34,585 bases of DNA from Planctomycetota bacterium. GTDB taxonomy: Bacteria; Planctomycetota; UBA8108; UBA1146; JAJFFE01. Below, one piece after another: positions 15,770-22,512 of the stretch (its first letter is position 1; each line of letters opens with the position of its first letter). Both the position numbers and the translations under genes were made by a program. A model generated the notes under the pieces. It was not told where the DNA came from. It saw only the letters and a program-made list of their open reading frames with translations, and did not search any database. Location of the stretch: contig JAJFFE010000205.1 in NCBI GenBank assembly GCA_021776775.1, positions 1 through 34,585 on the forward strand. Direction: 5' to 3'.

Positions 15770-16180
15770 TCAGTCGGTGGTCGTAGCAAACGTCCAGAAC
15801 TGATCTTCACTGTCGACCGCGCAATAGATGCGATCCCCCCAGAACATGTCGGCCGGCTCCATGACGATTTCAGCGCCCGCTGCCCGGGCCGCCTCGCAAT
15901 GGGCGTCAGCGTCATCGACAAAGTGGTAAACGCTAGCGTTCACGCTTCCTTGGCTCTTCGGACTCTTCACCGGGCGCAACGCTCCGGCGGTTCCGGCCGG
16001 ACCGAGCATGACGACACCGTCACCCAAGCGCAGTCGAGCGTGAAGAGCGGGTCCGTCGTCCTCGCGATGCACAAACTCCTCGCGAAAGCCGAACGCAGCC
16101 GAGAGAAACTGCAGAGCGCCGTCAATATCGTCGTAGAACAAGTACGGCACACATTGCGGCATTCCCGTGGGTCGATTCAT
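15770..16180 (-). CDS. VOC/glyoxalase-fold protein (PhnB/bleomycin-resistance-like)
   Basis: The product is about 136 residues from ATG 16178-16180, with GAGGG seven nt upstream; the longer in-frame start at 16249 is rejected because it would read through a terminator hairpin. The sequence fits the vicinal oxygen chelate fold of two beta-alpha-beta-beta-beta halves: VPYLFYDDIDGALQFLSAAFGF at the start, HARLRLGDGVVML in the middle, SVYHFVDDADAHCEAARAAGAEIVMEP, then the closing IYCAVDSEDQFWTFA. Members close to this type (DGALQFL..AFGF, then WG-D-R-x-Y) include PhnB-like and bleomycin-resistance-like proteins whose substrates are mostly unknown. It converges with the kinase gene. Its start lies just beyond the terminator of the EF-hand operon, so it probably depends on read-through or a promoter hidden in that region. 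Confidence 0.8.
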   Translation of the reverse strand: MNRPTGMPQCVPYLFYDDIDGALQFLSAAFGFREEFVHREDDGPALHARLRLGDGVVMLGPAGTAGALRPVKSPKSQGSVNASVYHFVDDADAHCEAARAAGAEIVMEPADMFWGDRIYCAVDSEDQFWTFATTTD

Positions 16181-16205
16181 GGCGCAGCCCTCGCGTTCTA
16201 TCTCA

Positions 16206-16246
16206 AGAAAAAACTCGCCCCCGAGGCATTGCCTCGGAGGCGAGTT
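16206..16246 (-). terminator. Rho-independent terminator after the EF-hand gene
   Basis: On the minus strand the arms AACTCGCC-CCGAGGC and GCCTCGG-GGCGAGTT (16212-16246 region) form a long GC-rich stem broken by a single opposed C/A pair, with a very short loop. A run of six T follows on the minus strand (16208-16213). It lies 32 nt past the stop of the EF-hand gene and closes the sigma-factor operon. Confidence 0.88.
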
Positions 16247-16277
16247 CAAACGTCATTCAGCAGTTACGTGCAAGTGT

Positions 16278-17174
16278 CTAGACGGGGCGACGGCCGCCGC
16301 GACGCTGACGCTGCAGTTCTTCTGCTTGCAGAGCACTGTCTTCGTTCTTGTCGAGCTCTTTGAACATACCCTCGACGTCAGCCTTGGTCTTCTCGGCGAG
16401 GACGCGGGTGAGCATGCTGTCAAATCCGCGGGCGCCGCGGGCGCCACCACGACGGCCGCGTCGGCCTTCGGCTTCACCCTCGGGAGCAGCCTCGCGCTCC
16501 GGGCCCTTCATGAGCGCGGTAACTTGCTCGGCCGTCAAGATGCCGTCTTTGACCTTCAGGCCGCCCTTGAACTCTTTCCACTCGTCGATGGTGATCTCGC
16601 GGTTGGAGTCTTTGTCGGCGAGTTGAGTCATACCGCCGAGAGCCTGCTGCGTGTAACGCGCCGCGAAGTTCGGAGTCTCTTTCTTCTCTTCTTTCTTCGG
16701 CTCGTCGTCTTGGCTCAGGAGACCACCGCCGCCTTCGCCGCCACCCTGGCCGCCGCGGCGTCCGCCGCGGTTACCACGATCTCCACGACCGCCACGACCG
16801 AACGCTTCCTCACGCTGAAGAATGCCGTCGCTGTTCTTGTCTAGCTCCTTGTGGATGACATCGAGGTCACTGACTTCGAGCTTGCCGTCTTTGTCTTTGT
16901 CCATGAGCTGCGTGAAGATAGAAGTGGCGAGTACGCCGGTATCGACGAAGCCGTCTTTGTCGGTCTTGAGCCCCGAAAAGAAGCCCTTCCACTCAGCGCC
17001 GGAAACGTCACCACTGAAATCCTTGTCGGCGGCAACGGCGATCATCGGGGCCATCATGGCGCCCATGTTGAATCCACCACGTCCGCCGCGCTCACCACGA
17101 CCGCCGCCACCCTGCGCCGCTACCGTACCGGCGGCCAGAACGACGATCGCGAAAGTCATACAAATTGTTCGCAT
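16278..17174 (-). CDS. Exported multi-EF-hand protein with Arg/Gly-rich segments
   Basis: The 298-residue product has a signal peptide (MRTICMTFAIVVLAAGTVAAQ) followed by a Gly/Arg-rich stretch (GGGGRGERGGRGGF). EF-hand-like 12-residue loops are seen at 50 (DKDFSGDVSGAE), 92 (DKDKDGKLEVSD), 112 (DKNSDGILQREE), 187 (DKDSNREITIDE) and 275 (DKNEDSALQAEE), with a partial one near 72. The last two lack the central Gly and may bind weakly. Loop pairs are separated by RGG-like repeats (GRGGRGDRGNRGGRRGG at 127-143; GRRGRRGGARGARG near 237). It probably binds Ca2+ outside the cytoplasm. Its ATG overlaps the TGA of the LTXXQ protein gene (TGATG at 17172-17176), so both belong to the sigma-factor operon, and a terminator follows. 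Confidence 0.86.
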   Translation of the reverse strand: MRTICMTFAIVVLAAGTVAAQGGGGRGERGGRGGFNMGAMMAPMIAVAADKDFSGDVSGAEWKGFFSGLKTDKDGFVDTGVLATSIFTQLMDKDKDGKLEVSDLDVIHKELDKNSDGILQREEAFGRGGRGDRGNRGGRRGGQGGGEGGGGLLSQDDEPKKEEKKETPNFAARYTQQALGGMTQLADKDSNREITIDEWKEFKGGLKVKDGILTAEQVTALMKGPEREAAPEGEAEGRRGRRGGARGARGFDSMLTRVLAEKTKADVEGMFKELDKNEDSALQAEELQRQRRGGRRPV

Positions 17175-17959
17175 CAGTTGTCCTTCTCTTCCCGAGCGTT
17201 CGGCTCGAGCTGCTTGGTTTCTACGTTGTCTGTTACAGATTCTTTTCGATCGGGTCGCGGACCGCGGCGGCCCCGACGGCCGTCACCGCGCCGACCGCCT
17301 TCACTCCGTCGATCACCGCGGCCCCGGTCCCATCCTCCGCGGCGACGCGAAAGACGTTCTCCGACGAACCGTTCGAGATCTTCGGCGGAGAGAACCTCCG
17401 CCAATTTCGAGTCACGCTCCGCGATGAGTTCGCGGTACTGCTTCTTTGCCTCTGGAGAGTGGCGTCCACGACCACGCATCAGAGTTGACTGCTGGTCGTA
17501 GTACGCCGTGAGCACCGTTCGGACTTGCGTCCTAGTGTTTTCGTCGGTCGTCGCGTTCTGCTCGAGCCAAGCGATCGATTGATCGAGGCTCGCCATTCGC
17601 CACTCGCGCCACCGTTGATCGTTGAGTTCCTTCAAACGATCGAGCTGTTCCATCGTCAGAATGCTATCGACGCGCTCTTTGGTTGCTCGCAGATACTCAG
17701 CCATGTCTTGTTCTCGACGACGCACTTCATCAGTCGTATCCGAGACCAAATTTTCTAGCTCCTGGATCTGCTGCTCCGACATTCCGATCTCGGTCGCGAA
17801 GCGCTTCACGTTCGAGATGTGGGGGCCCATTCGACGCATGTCCCGCGGGGCATCCGCTTGGGACGGCTCGGCCACGGCGCGCAAAGATTGACCGCGGGCG
17901 AACCAGCCGATGCCGAAGACCATGGAGCCAAAGATGATCACCCAAGCGTAAAGCCTCAT
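17174..17959 (-). CDS. Exported LTXXQ/Spy-CnrX-like helical protein
   Basis: The 261-residue product has an N-terminal export signal or anchor (LYAWVIIFGSMVFGIGWFARG). An alpha-helical domain follows with several LTXXQ-like turns: IGMSEQQIQELENLV (near 58), ILTMEQLDRLKEL (near 99) and VLSAEDLERFVGERL (near 190). This pattern is seen in the Spy/CpxP chaperones and in the ZraP/CnrX metal-responsive periplasmic proteins. The C terminus, about 60 residues, is strongly Arg/Gly-rich (RGGWDRGRGDRRSEGGRRG) and then acidic. The start overlaps the anti-sigma candidate's stop (ATGA at 17956-17959). In the Cnr system a periplasmic CnrX sensor works with an anti-sigma factor and an ECF sigma factor, and gene order here suggests an analogous sensor. 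The signal itself is unknown. Confidence 0.78.
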   Translation of the reverse strand: MRLYAWVIIFGSMVFGIGWFARGQSLRAVAEPSQADAPRDMRRMGPHISNVKRFATEIGMSEQQIQELENLVSDTTDEVRRREQDMAEYLRATKERVDSILTMEQLDRLKELNDQRWREWRMASLDQSIAWLEQNATTDENTRTQVRTVLTAYYDQQSTLMRGRGRHSPEAKKQYRELIAERDSKLAEVLSAEDLERFVGERLSRRRGGWDRGRGDRRSEGGRRGDGRRGRRGPRPDRKESVTDNVETKQLEPNAREEKDN

Positions 17960-18324
17960 CGAGTCCCCCGGTCGAACAGCAGTGCCGCCACAATGGAGCT
18001 GGAGTCTGTCACGTCGTCGACCTCGTCTTCGAATTCCAGCACGGCCGGGACGCCGACGTCGCTCTTGTTGACGATTGTGTTACCCGACCCCAGCGGACTC
18101 ATCGCTTGAAACATGATCATCGCTCCGAAGACCATCGCGGCGGCAAAGCTCAAGTGACGGAGCTGACGCTCATCTCGGTCCCGCCGCACGCGACGCGGCG
18201 ATCGACCGGCGATGGAACTCGCCACCCGTTGGGAGAGCGAAGTCTCTTCTGGTGGATGGCCTCCGAGCTCGCTCCGCAGAGCGCGTTCGAATCCGTCCCA
18301 TGAACCGTTGTCGTGAACACTCAT
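17956..18324 (-). CDS. Single-pass membrane protein, probable anti-sigma factor
   Basis: The product is 122 residues from ATG 18322-18324, which has GGAG six nt upstream (an ATG two codons earlier is possible). It has a hydrophilic N-terminal domain (1-57) ending in a very basic stretch (RSPRRVRRDRDERQ), one transmembrane segment at about 58-76 (LSFAAAMVFGAMIMFQAM), and a short acidic extracytoplasmic tail (EFEDEVDDVTDSSS). There is no HxxxCxxC zinc anti-sigma motif. The call rests on topology, small size and position: 36 nt downstream of an ECF sigma gene and translationally coupled to an exported sensor-like gene. An unrelated small membrane protein cannot be excluded. Confidence 0.62.
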   Translation of the reverse strand: MSVHDNGSWDGFERALRSELGGHPPEETSLSQRVASSIAGRSPRRVRRDRDERQLRHLSFAAAMVFGAMIMFQAMSPLGSGNTIVNKSDVGVPAVLEFEDEVDDVTDSSSIVAALLFDRGTR

Positions 18325-18360
18325 GATCACTCCCAGAGGAACGCTCGCGTTCCGTTCTTG

Positions 18361-18957
18361 CTACCCTTCTTCGGGAAGCGCTTGGCTCGCCGCGTCCGTC
18401 TCGTGTATTCGCATCAGCTCTTCCAGCTTCGCCCGGCCGCGGTGGATCAGCGATCCCACCGTACCGCTCGTACAACCGAGAACTTCTGCGATCTCGTCGT
18501 AGGTCTTCTCTTCGACACCGTGCAGAACAATCGCTGCACGCTCTCGGGCCGACAACTTTGCCAGAAGCGGCAACACGCTGTCTTCGGCCTCGGTCACTGA
18601 CTCGCTTTCGGCGGAACTCGGGTCTTGCCCAAGGTGCTGAATCTCGTCGATCGATACCCACCGGCGCCACTTGGTCCGCCAACGCGTTCGAGCTCGCAGT
18701 GCTTCGCGTACCGCAACTCGGTAGATCCACGCGCCAAAAGGTGCCTCACGTCGAAACGTCTCGAGCCGCCGATACGCGATCAGGAACACTTCCTGAAGCA
18801 CGTCTTCGCAGATCTCACGATCGGCGACGATTCCCAGCACGGTCCCCCGAAGCTGAGACTCGTGCCGCCGAACCAGCTCGGTGAACGCGTCGGTATCACC
18901 GGCCGCAATGCGGTCGAGACACTCGAGATCGGGATCGACGTCCGCTTCCGATTCCAC
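18361..18957 (-). CDS. RNA polymerase ECF-type sigma factor (sigma-70 family)
   Basis: The start chosen is GTG 18955-18957 (AAAGGA upstream), giving 198 residues, the usual ECF length; the open frame extends to 19137 but that N terminus has no sigma-like sequence. Region 2 is clear: DAFTELVRRHESQLRG, then ICEDVLQEVFLIAYRRLETF with the DxxQEVF core motif, then FGAWIYRVAVREALR. Region 4 follows: LSARERAAIVLHGVEEKTYDEIAEVLGCTSGTVGSLIHRGRAKLEEL, a helix-turn-helix for the -35 element. A Ser/Glu-rich linker joins them. It directs polymerase to a stress-type regulon and is presumably held by the membrane protein encoded next. ECF operons are usually self-activated, but I could not pick out the promoter upstream. 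Confidence 0.93.
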   Translation of the reverse strand: MESEADVDPDLECLDRIAAGDTDAFTELVRRHESQLRGTVLGIVADREICEDVLQEVFLIAYRRLETFRREAPFGAWIYRVAVREALRARTRWRTKWRRWVSIDEIQHLGQDPSSAESESVTEAEDSVLPLLAKLSARERAAIVLHGVEEKTYDEIAEVLGCTSGTVGSLIHRGRAKLEELMRIHETDAASQALPEEG

Positions 18958-19139
18958 GGCGCCCTGTTCCTTTTCCGTGCTCCACCCGACTTCAGCCACT
19001 TCTGTCAGCGACGAAGTAAGCAAACGGAGTCGGTCGTATGGTGTCTTCTTGCACGATTTTGCTATGACTAGTGTGGACCCCGGCCGGCGCGGGGCCAACC
19101 CGCATTGTCGCGCGACTCGACCCGAGGGAATAGCCACTC

Positions 19140-21458
19140 ATGCCCTTTCCGTTTCTTATCTTCGGACTTTCGGCCGCGGCCTCCGCGGTGGTCAGCGCGG
19201 TCGGCGCCGTTTTCGGACTCGGCGGCGGAGCCGGGTATCTCAGCTACCGCGGCACATCGACAGCAAAGGACCGACGCGCCGCGCGCCGCGGCCGGCGGTC
19301 TCTGCGTAAGGAAGCTGTTCGGCAGCAAGGACTTCTGGGGCGACTCCGCGGCCGGATTCGAGGCGCGCTCGAGCGAACTCAGGCGCAAGAAACGGAGGGG
19401 CGCATCCAGCGCGCTCCGGTGGAGGTCCTCAAACCTCGAGTGGCAGGCCGGATCCGCTGGAACTCCCTGGCCGACGCCGGAATCCAGACGATCGCCGACA
19501 TTCGCGCGAAAACTCGGGCGGAGCTCACCGCTCTCGACGGAATCGGAGAGAAGAGCGCCGACGAGCTGATAACCGCGGCCGCCGAGTGGCGGCAAGAGCT
19601 GACGAGCGGACCACCCCGGGCGCCGGACGCGGAGCTCCACAGCCGACGCTCCGTCGAAGTCGCGCGCCGCGCTGTGGCATATCAGGACGCCCGAGCCGCT
19701 CTCGGTCCGGTCGCGGCTGAACTCACGACCACCATCGACCGGTTGAACCGTCAAGCCGCCGAAGCGAAGCGGGCCGGCGGATTCTGGACTTGGCTCTTTC
19801 GTCGACGCGGCCCCAAATGGGAAGAAGCACAACGTCTCTCCCGCGAACTCCGCGAAGAGACCGAGCGCGCCCTCCCCCTGATCGAACGCGCGGCCGCGGC
19901 TAGAAAAGAGGCTAAACGCGCCGCAAAAGCGAAGCACACGGCGGACGCCGTCCGGCAACGCTACCGCGACGAATTCGCTTCGCTCGCCTCTGACATCGAA
20001 GCGTCCACTCGGGACGAGAAGGGTCTCGCGTCACGGCCCGCCAACGAACTCGACGATTCAACCCTCGCCACGATCGAACGCACGAAACTCGCCGGCGAAG
20101 GGATCTCCGTCGGGCTGCGCCGCTACCAGCAGTTCGGCGCAAAGTTCTTACTCGCCCAACAGCGCACCATTCTCGGCGACGAAATGGGGCTCGGTAAGAC
20201 GATCCAAACTCTCGCCGCCATGGCGCAGATTTGGAACGAACGCTCACGGGCGCACTTCGTCGTAGTGGCACCGGCGAGCATCGTGATCAACTGGGAACGC
20301 GAATTCAAAGACAAGAGCTACCTGCCCGCGATCGTCGCCCACGGACGCGACAAGCAGTCGAGCGTGGAGACGTGGCTACACAACGCCGGAGCGCTTGTCA
20401 TCTCGTATGCGACCTTGCGAGCGTACCCACTGCACGAAGAACTCGACACCGCCGGACGGCAAATCGACATGTTGGTCGCCGACGAAGCGCACTACGTCAA
20501 GAATCCCGATGCGGCACGATCGCAGGCGGTCGGTCAACTCGTGGAACGAAGTGACCGGGTTGTGTTCTTGACCGGAACCCCGATGGAGAATCACCCGCGC
20601 GAGTTCGCGGAGCTGTTGCAACGGTTACAGCCGCGGGTGCGGATTCCGGTATCGCCGGACGACTTCGATACCGCCCACGCCCATTCGACCGCCAAGCGCT
20701 TCCGGGAGGCGATTGCGCCGGTGTACCTCCGACGCAACCAGGTCGATGTACTTCTCGAACTCCCTGATCGCATCGAACTCGAAGAGTGGGTGCAGTTGAC
20801 GCGCGAACAGTCCGAAGCGTATCGCGACGCAGTGGATAGTTCGTCGTTCATGAAGATGCGTCAAGTGGTGACGCTCCCGCCAGAGGGAGACGGCGAGTCG
20901 AGTCGAGCCGCACTGTCGTCCAAGTTTCGGAGACTCGACGAACTCCTGCATGACCACGCAGAAGAGGGTCGCAAGGTGCTCGTCTTCTCGTACTTCCTCG
21001 CCGTTCTGGCTGAGGTTGAACGACGCTACGACACAGTCGGCTGCATCTCAGGGGGAGTCAGTGGCGAGGACCGTTTCGCCATGATCGACGACTTTTCGAA
21101 GCGCGAAGGGCACGCCATCCTGAGTGCCCAGATCACGGCAGCCGGACAAGGGCTCAATCTGCAAGCGGCGTCCGTCGTCATCCTTCTCGAGCCGCAGTAC
21201 ACGCCGACTATCGAGGCGCAAGCGATCGCCCGAGCTCACCGGATGGGTCAGACGCAGAGGGTCATCGTGCATCGCCTTCTCGCCGCGGATACGGTCGACC
21301 AACGATTGGTCGAGATTCTGTCGGAGAAGGAGTCGCTCTTCGACGCGTACGCGCGGGAGAGCGTGGCAAAGGATGAGAACCCAGAAGCCATCGAGGCGCA
21401 CTTGGTGAAGAAGATTCTCGAGATCGAGCGAGACCGACTCGCGTCTGGGGCTGCCTGA
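19140..21458 (+). CDS. SNF2-family helicase with N-terminal membrane segment and helix-hairpin-helix
   Basis: The 772-residue product has a Swi2/Snf2 ATPase core: motif I DEMGLGKT at 347-354, motif Ia VVAPASIVINWEREF near 375, motif II DEAH at 448-451, motif III TGTPMEN at 478-484, motif V ITAAGQGLNL and motif VI QAIARAHRMGQTQ near 695. Such enzymes translocate on duplex DNA and remodel protein-DNA complexes. Two parts are unusual. The N terminus (PFLIFGLSAAASAVVSAVGAVFGLGGGAGYL) is a hydrophobic segment like a membrane anchor. Residues about 108-148 (LADAGIQTIADIRAKTRAELTALDGIGEKSADEL) are a helix-hairpin-helix DNA-binding motif. A basic, helical region links these to the core. The gene is divergent from the sigma factor and is followed after 61 nt by an EEP-fold gene. 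The ribosome-binding site is GAGG. Confidence 0.88.
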   Translation: MPFPFLIFGLSAAASAVVSAVGAVFGLGGGAGYLSYRGTSTAKDRRAARRGRRSLRKEAVRQQGLLGRLRGRIRGALERTQAQETEGRIQRAPVEVLKPRVAGRIRWNSLADAGIQTIADIRAKTRAELTALDGIGEKSADELITAAAEWRQELTSGPPRAPDAELHSRRSVEVARRAVAYQDARAALGPVAAELTTTIDRLNRQAAEAKRAGGFWTWLFRRRGPKWEEAQRLSRELREETERALPLIERAAAARKEAKRAAKAKHTADAVRQRYRDEFASLASDIEASTRDEKGLASRPANELDDSTLATIERTKLAGEGISVGLRRYQQFGAKFLLAQQRTILGDEMGLGKTIQTLAAMAQIWNERSRAHFVVVAPASIVINWEREFKDKSYLPAIVAHGRDKQSSVETWLHNAGALVISYATLRAYPLHEELDTAGRQIDMLVADEAHYVKNPDAARSQAVGQLVERSDRVVFLTGTPMENHPREFAELLQRLQPRVRIPVSPDDFDTAHAHSTAKRFREAIAPVYLRRNQVDVLLELPDRIELEEWVQLTREQSEAYRDAVDSSSFMKMRQVVTLPPEGDGESSRAALSSKFRRLDELLHDHAEEGRKVLVFSYFLAVLAEVERRYDTVGCISGGVSGEDRFAMIDDFSKREGHAILSAQITAAGQGLNLQAASVVILLEPQYTPTIEAQAIARAHRMGQTQRVIVHRLLAADTVDQRLVEILSEKESLFDAYARESVAKDENPEAIEAHLVKKILEIERDRLASGAA

Positions 21459-21519
21459 GCGACGAAATCGCCGTTGAGGCAAACCCCGCGATCGACCGAT
21501 CATCGATGAGGAGGTCTCC

Positions 21520-22512
21520 ATGTCCGGATCCGAGAAGAAACCAGACGCCAGCGAGAAGAAGAAGTCTAGCTGGCGCGTGAAGTCGTTCGTCTGGGCGACC
21601 CACGTCTTGTTGGCGGCGTCCCTCGGTGGACTCGCCGTCCACTACACGGTCCGTGACGAATGGTCGGTCCTCGCTCCGGTGTTCTACTTCTTTCCCCCGG
21701 CCGCCGCATTCCTGTTCGCGCTCCCGTCCCTGGCGATCGCCATGCGCAAACGGGCGAAGCTACGACTATCGCTCTCGACCCTGGCGGTCTGTGCGGCGGC
21801 GGTCGCGGTATGGCAGTGGGATTACCGGCCGACGAGTGCCGCGGAAGCGATCAACACCGGAGGTCCGAGGACCCGAGTCGTCGCGTGGAATCTAGCCGAC
21901 GCGTTTTGGGGCGTGGAGACTGCCGGAGATGGCGTCGAGGCGCTGGCACCCGACGTCGCCGTGCTCTTCGAAGCCCCCACCCCCGATGAAAGCCGCGAAA
22001 TTTTCGGTCGACGTTTCCCGCGGTGCGTCGTGGCACCCTTCTCCGAAGACGGTCTGGTGATCGTCAAAGGGTCGATCGCTGACGTCTACAAGAAGACCCT
22101 CGAGGGCGGCAGCGTTGCGCTGATCGAAATCGACGTCGAGCACGGCTACCTGGCCCTCGCGATCATCGACTTGAGTCCAACGTCGTTGACGAGCCGAGAG
22201 GAAGACCTGAAGGCAGCGCGCGCTGCGATCGAGCGGTGGCACGGGCGCGGGCGAGAGCCAATCGTCCTCGTGGCGAGTGTTCACATGCCGCGCAACTCGG
22301 TACTGCTCGACCGGCACCTCGGAGGGCTGGGACTGCGCGAAACGTTCCTCGCCGCAGGATCGGGTCTCGGTACCGGTTGGCCTTCGTGGCTCCCGGTCTA
22401 CCATGGTGAGCAGTTCTGGATCTCTCCGGAGCTAAGCATCGGTCGATCCTCGGCGGAGTGGTCGCTGCGTTCCGATCACCTACCGTGGGTCCTGGAAGTG
22501 AGCCGACGTTGA
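21520..22512 (+). CDS. Membrane-anchored endonuclease/exonuclease/phosphatase-fold protein, degenerate site
   Basis: The 330-residue product has a strong ribosome-binding site (GAGGAGGT). After a Lys-rich start there are three membrane segments (FVWATHVLLAASLGGLAVHY, VFYFFPPAAAFLFALPSLAI, LSLSTLAVCAAAVAVW), and then an EEP-type domain: VVAWNLADAFWG with Asn124, DVAVLFEAP with Glu151, GTGWPSWLP near 285, and SDHLP with Asp319 and His320 near the end. These are the Asn, Glu and Asp-His landmarks of the fold. The usual GDxN strand that provides the catalytic Asp/Asn pair reads VHMPRNS at 254-260, so the active site looks incomplete. Relatives cut phosphodiester or phosphomonoester bonds outside or at the membrane. 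It sits between a SNF2 helicase and neuB and probably shares their transcript. Confidence 0.72.
   Translation: MSGSEKKPDASEKKKSSWRVKSFVWATHVLLAASLGGLAVHYTVRDEWSVLAPVFYFFPPAAAFLFALPSLAIAMRKRAKLRLSLSTLAVCAAAVAVWQWDYRPTSAAEAINTGGPRTRVVAWNLADAFWGVETAGDGVEALAPDVAVLFEAPTPDESREIFGRRFPRCVVAPFSEDGLVIVKGSIADVYKKTLEGGSVALIEIDVEHGYLALAIIDLSPTSLTSREEDLKAARAAIERWHGRGREPIVLVASVHMPRNSVLLDRHLGGLGLRETFLAAGSGLGTGWPSWLPVYHGEQFWISPELSIGRSSAEWSLRSDHLPWVLEVSRR

Noticed and set aside
16181..16249. Upstream extension of the VOC gene to an ATG at 16249
   Set aside because: It would translate through the terminator hairpin, and the ATG at 16180 has its own ribosome-binding site.
16400..17110. Repetitive GC-rich units that might be taken for a CRISPR or satellite array
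   Set aside because: They are coding repeats for Arg/Gly tracts in the EF-hand protein; unit length varies and there are no spacers.
18958..19137. Longer N terminus of the ECF sigma factor
   Set aside because: The extra 60 residues show no sigma region and would make the protein longer than the family; GTG at 18957 has a ribosome-binding site.
19140..21458. SNF2 helicase as part of a DISARM-like or other phage-defence system
   Set aside because: No methyltransferase, DUF1998 protein, phospholipase D or other defence partner is adjacent; the neighbours are an EEP-fold protein and neuB.
22458..22508. ATG at 22458 as the neuB start
   Set aside because: It lies 54 nt inside the previous gene with no ribosome-binding site, and the NeuB-like sequence begins well downstream; the TTGA overlap at 22509 is more plausible, though GTG 22485 remains possible.
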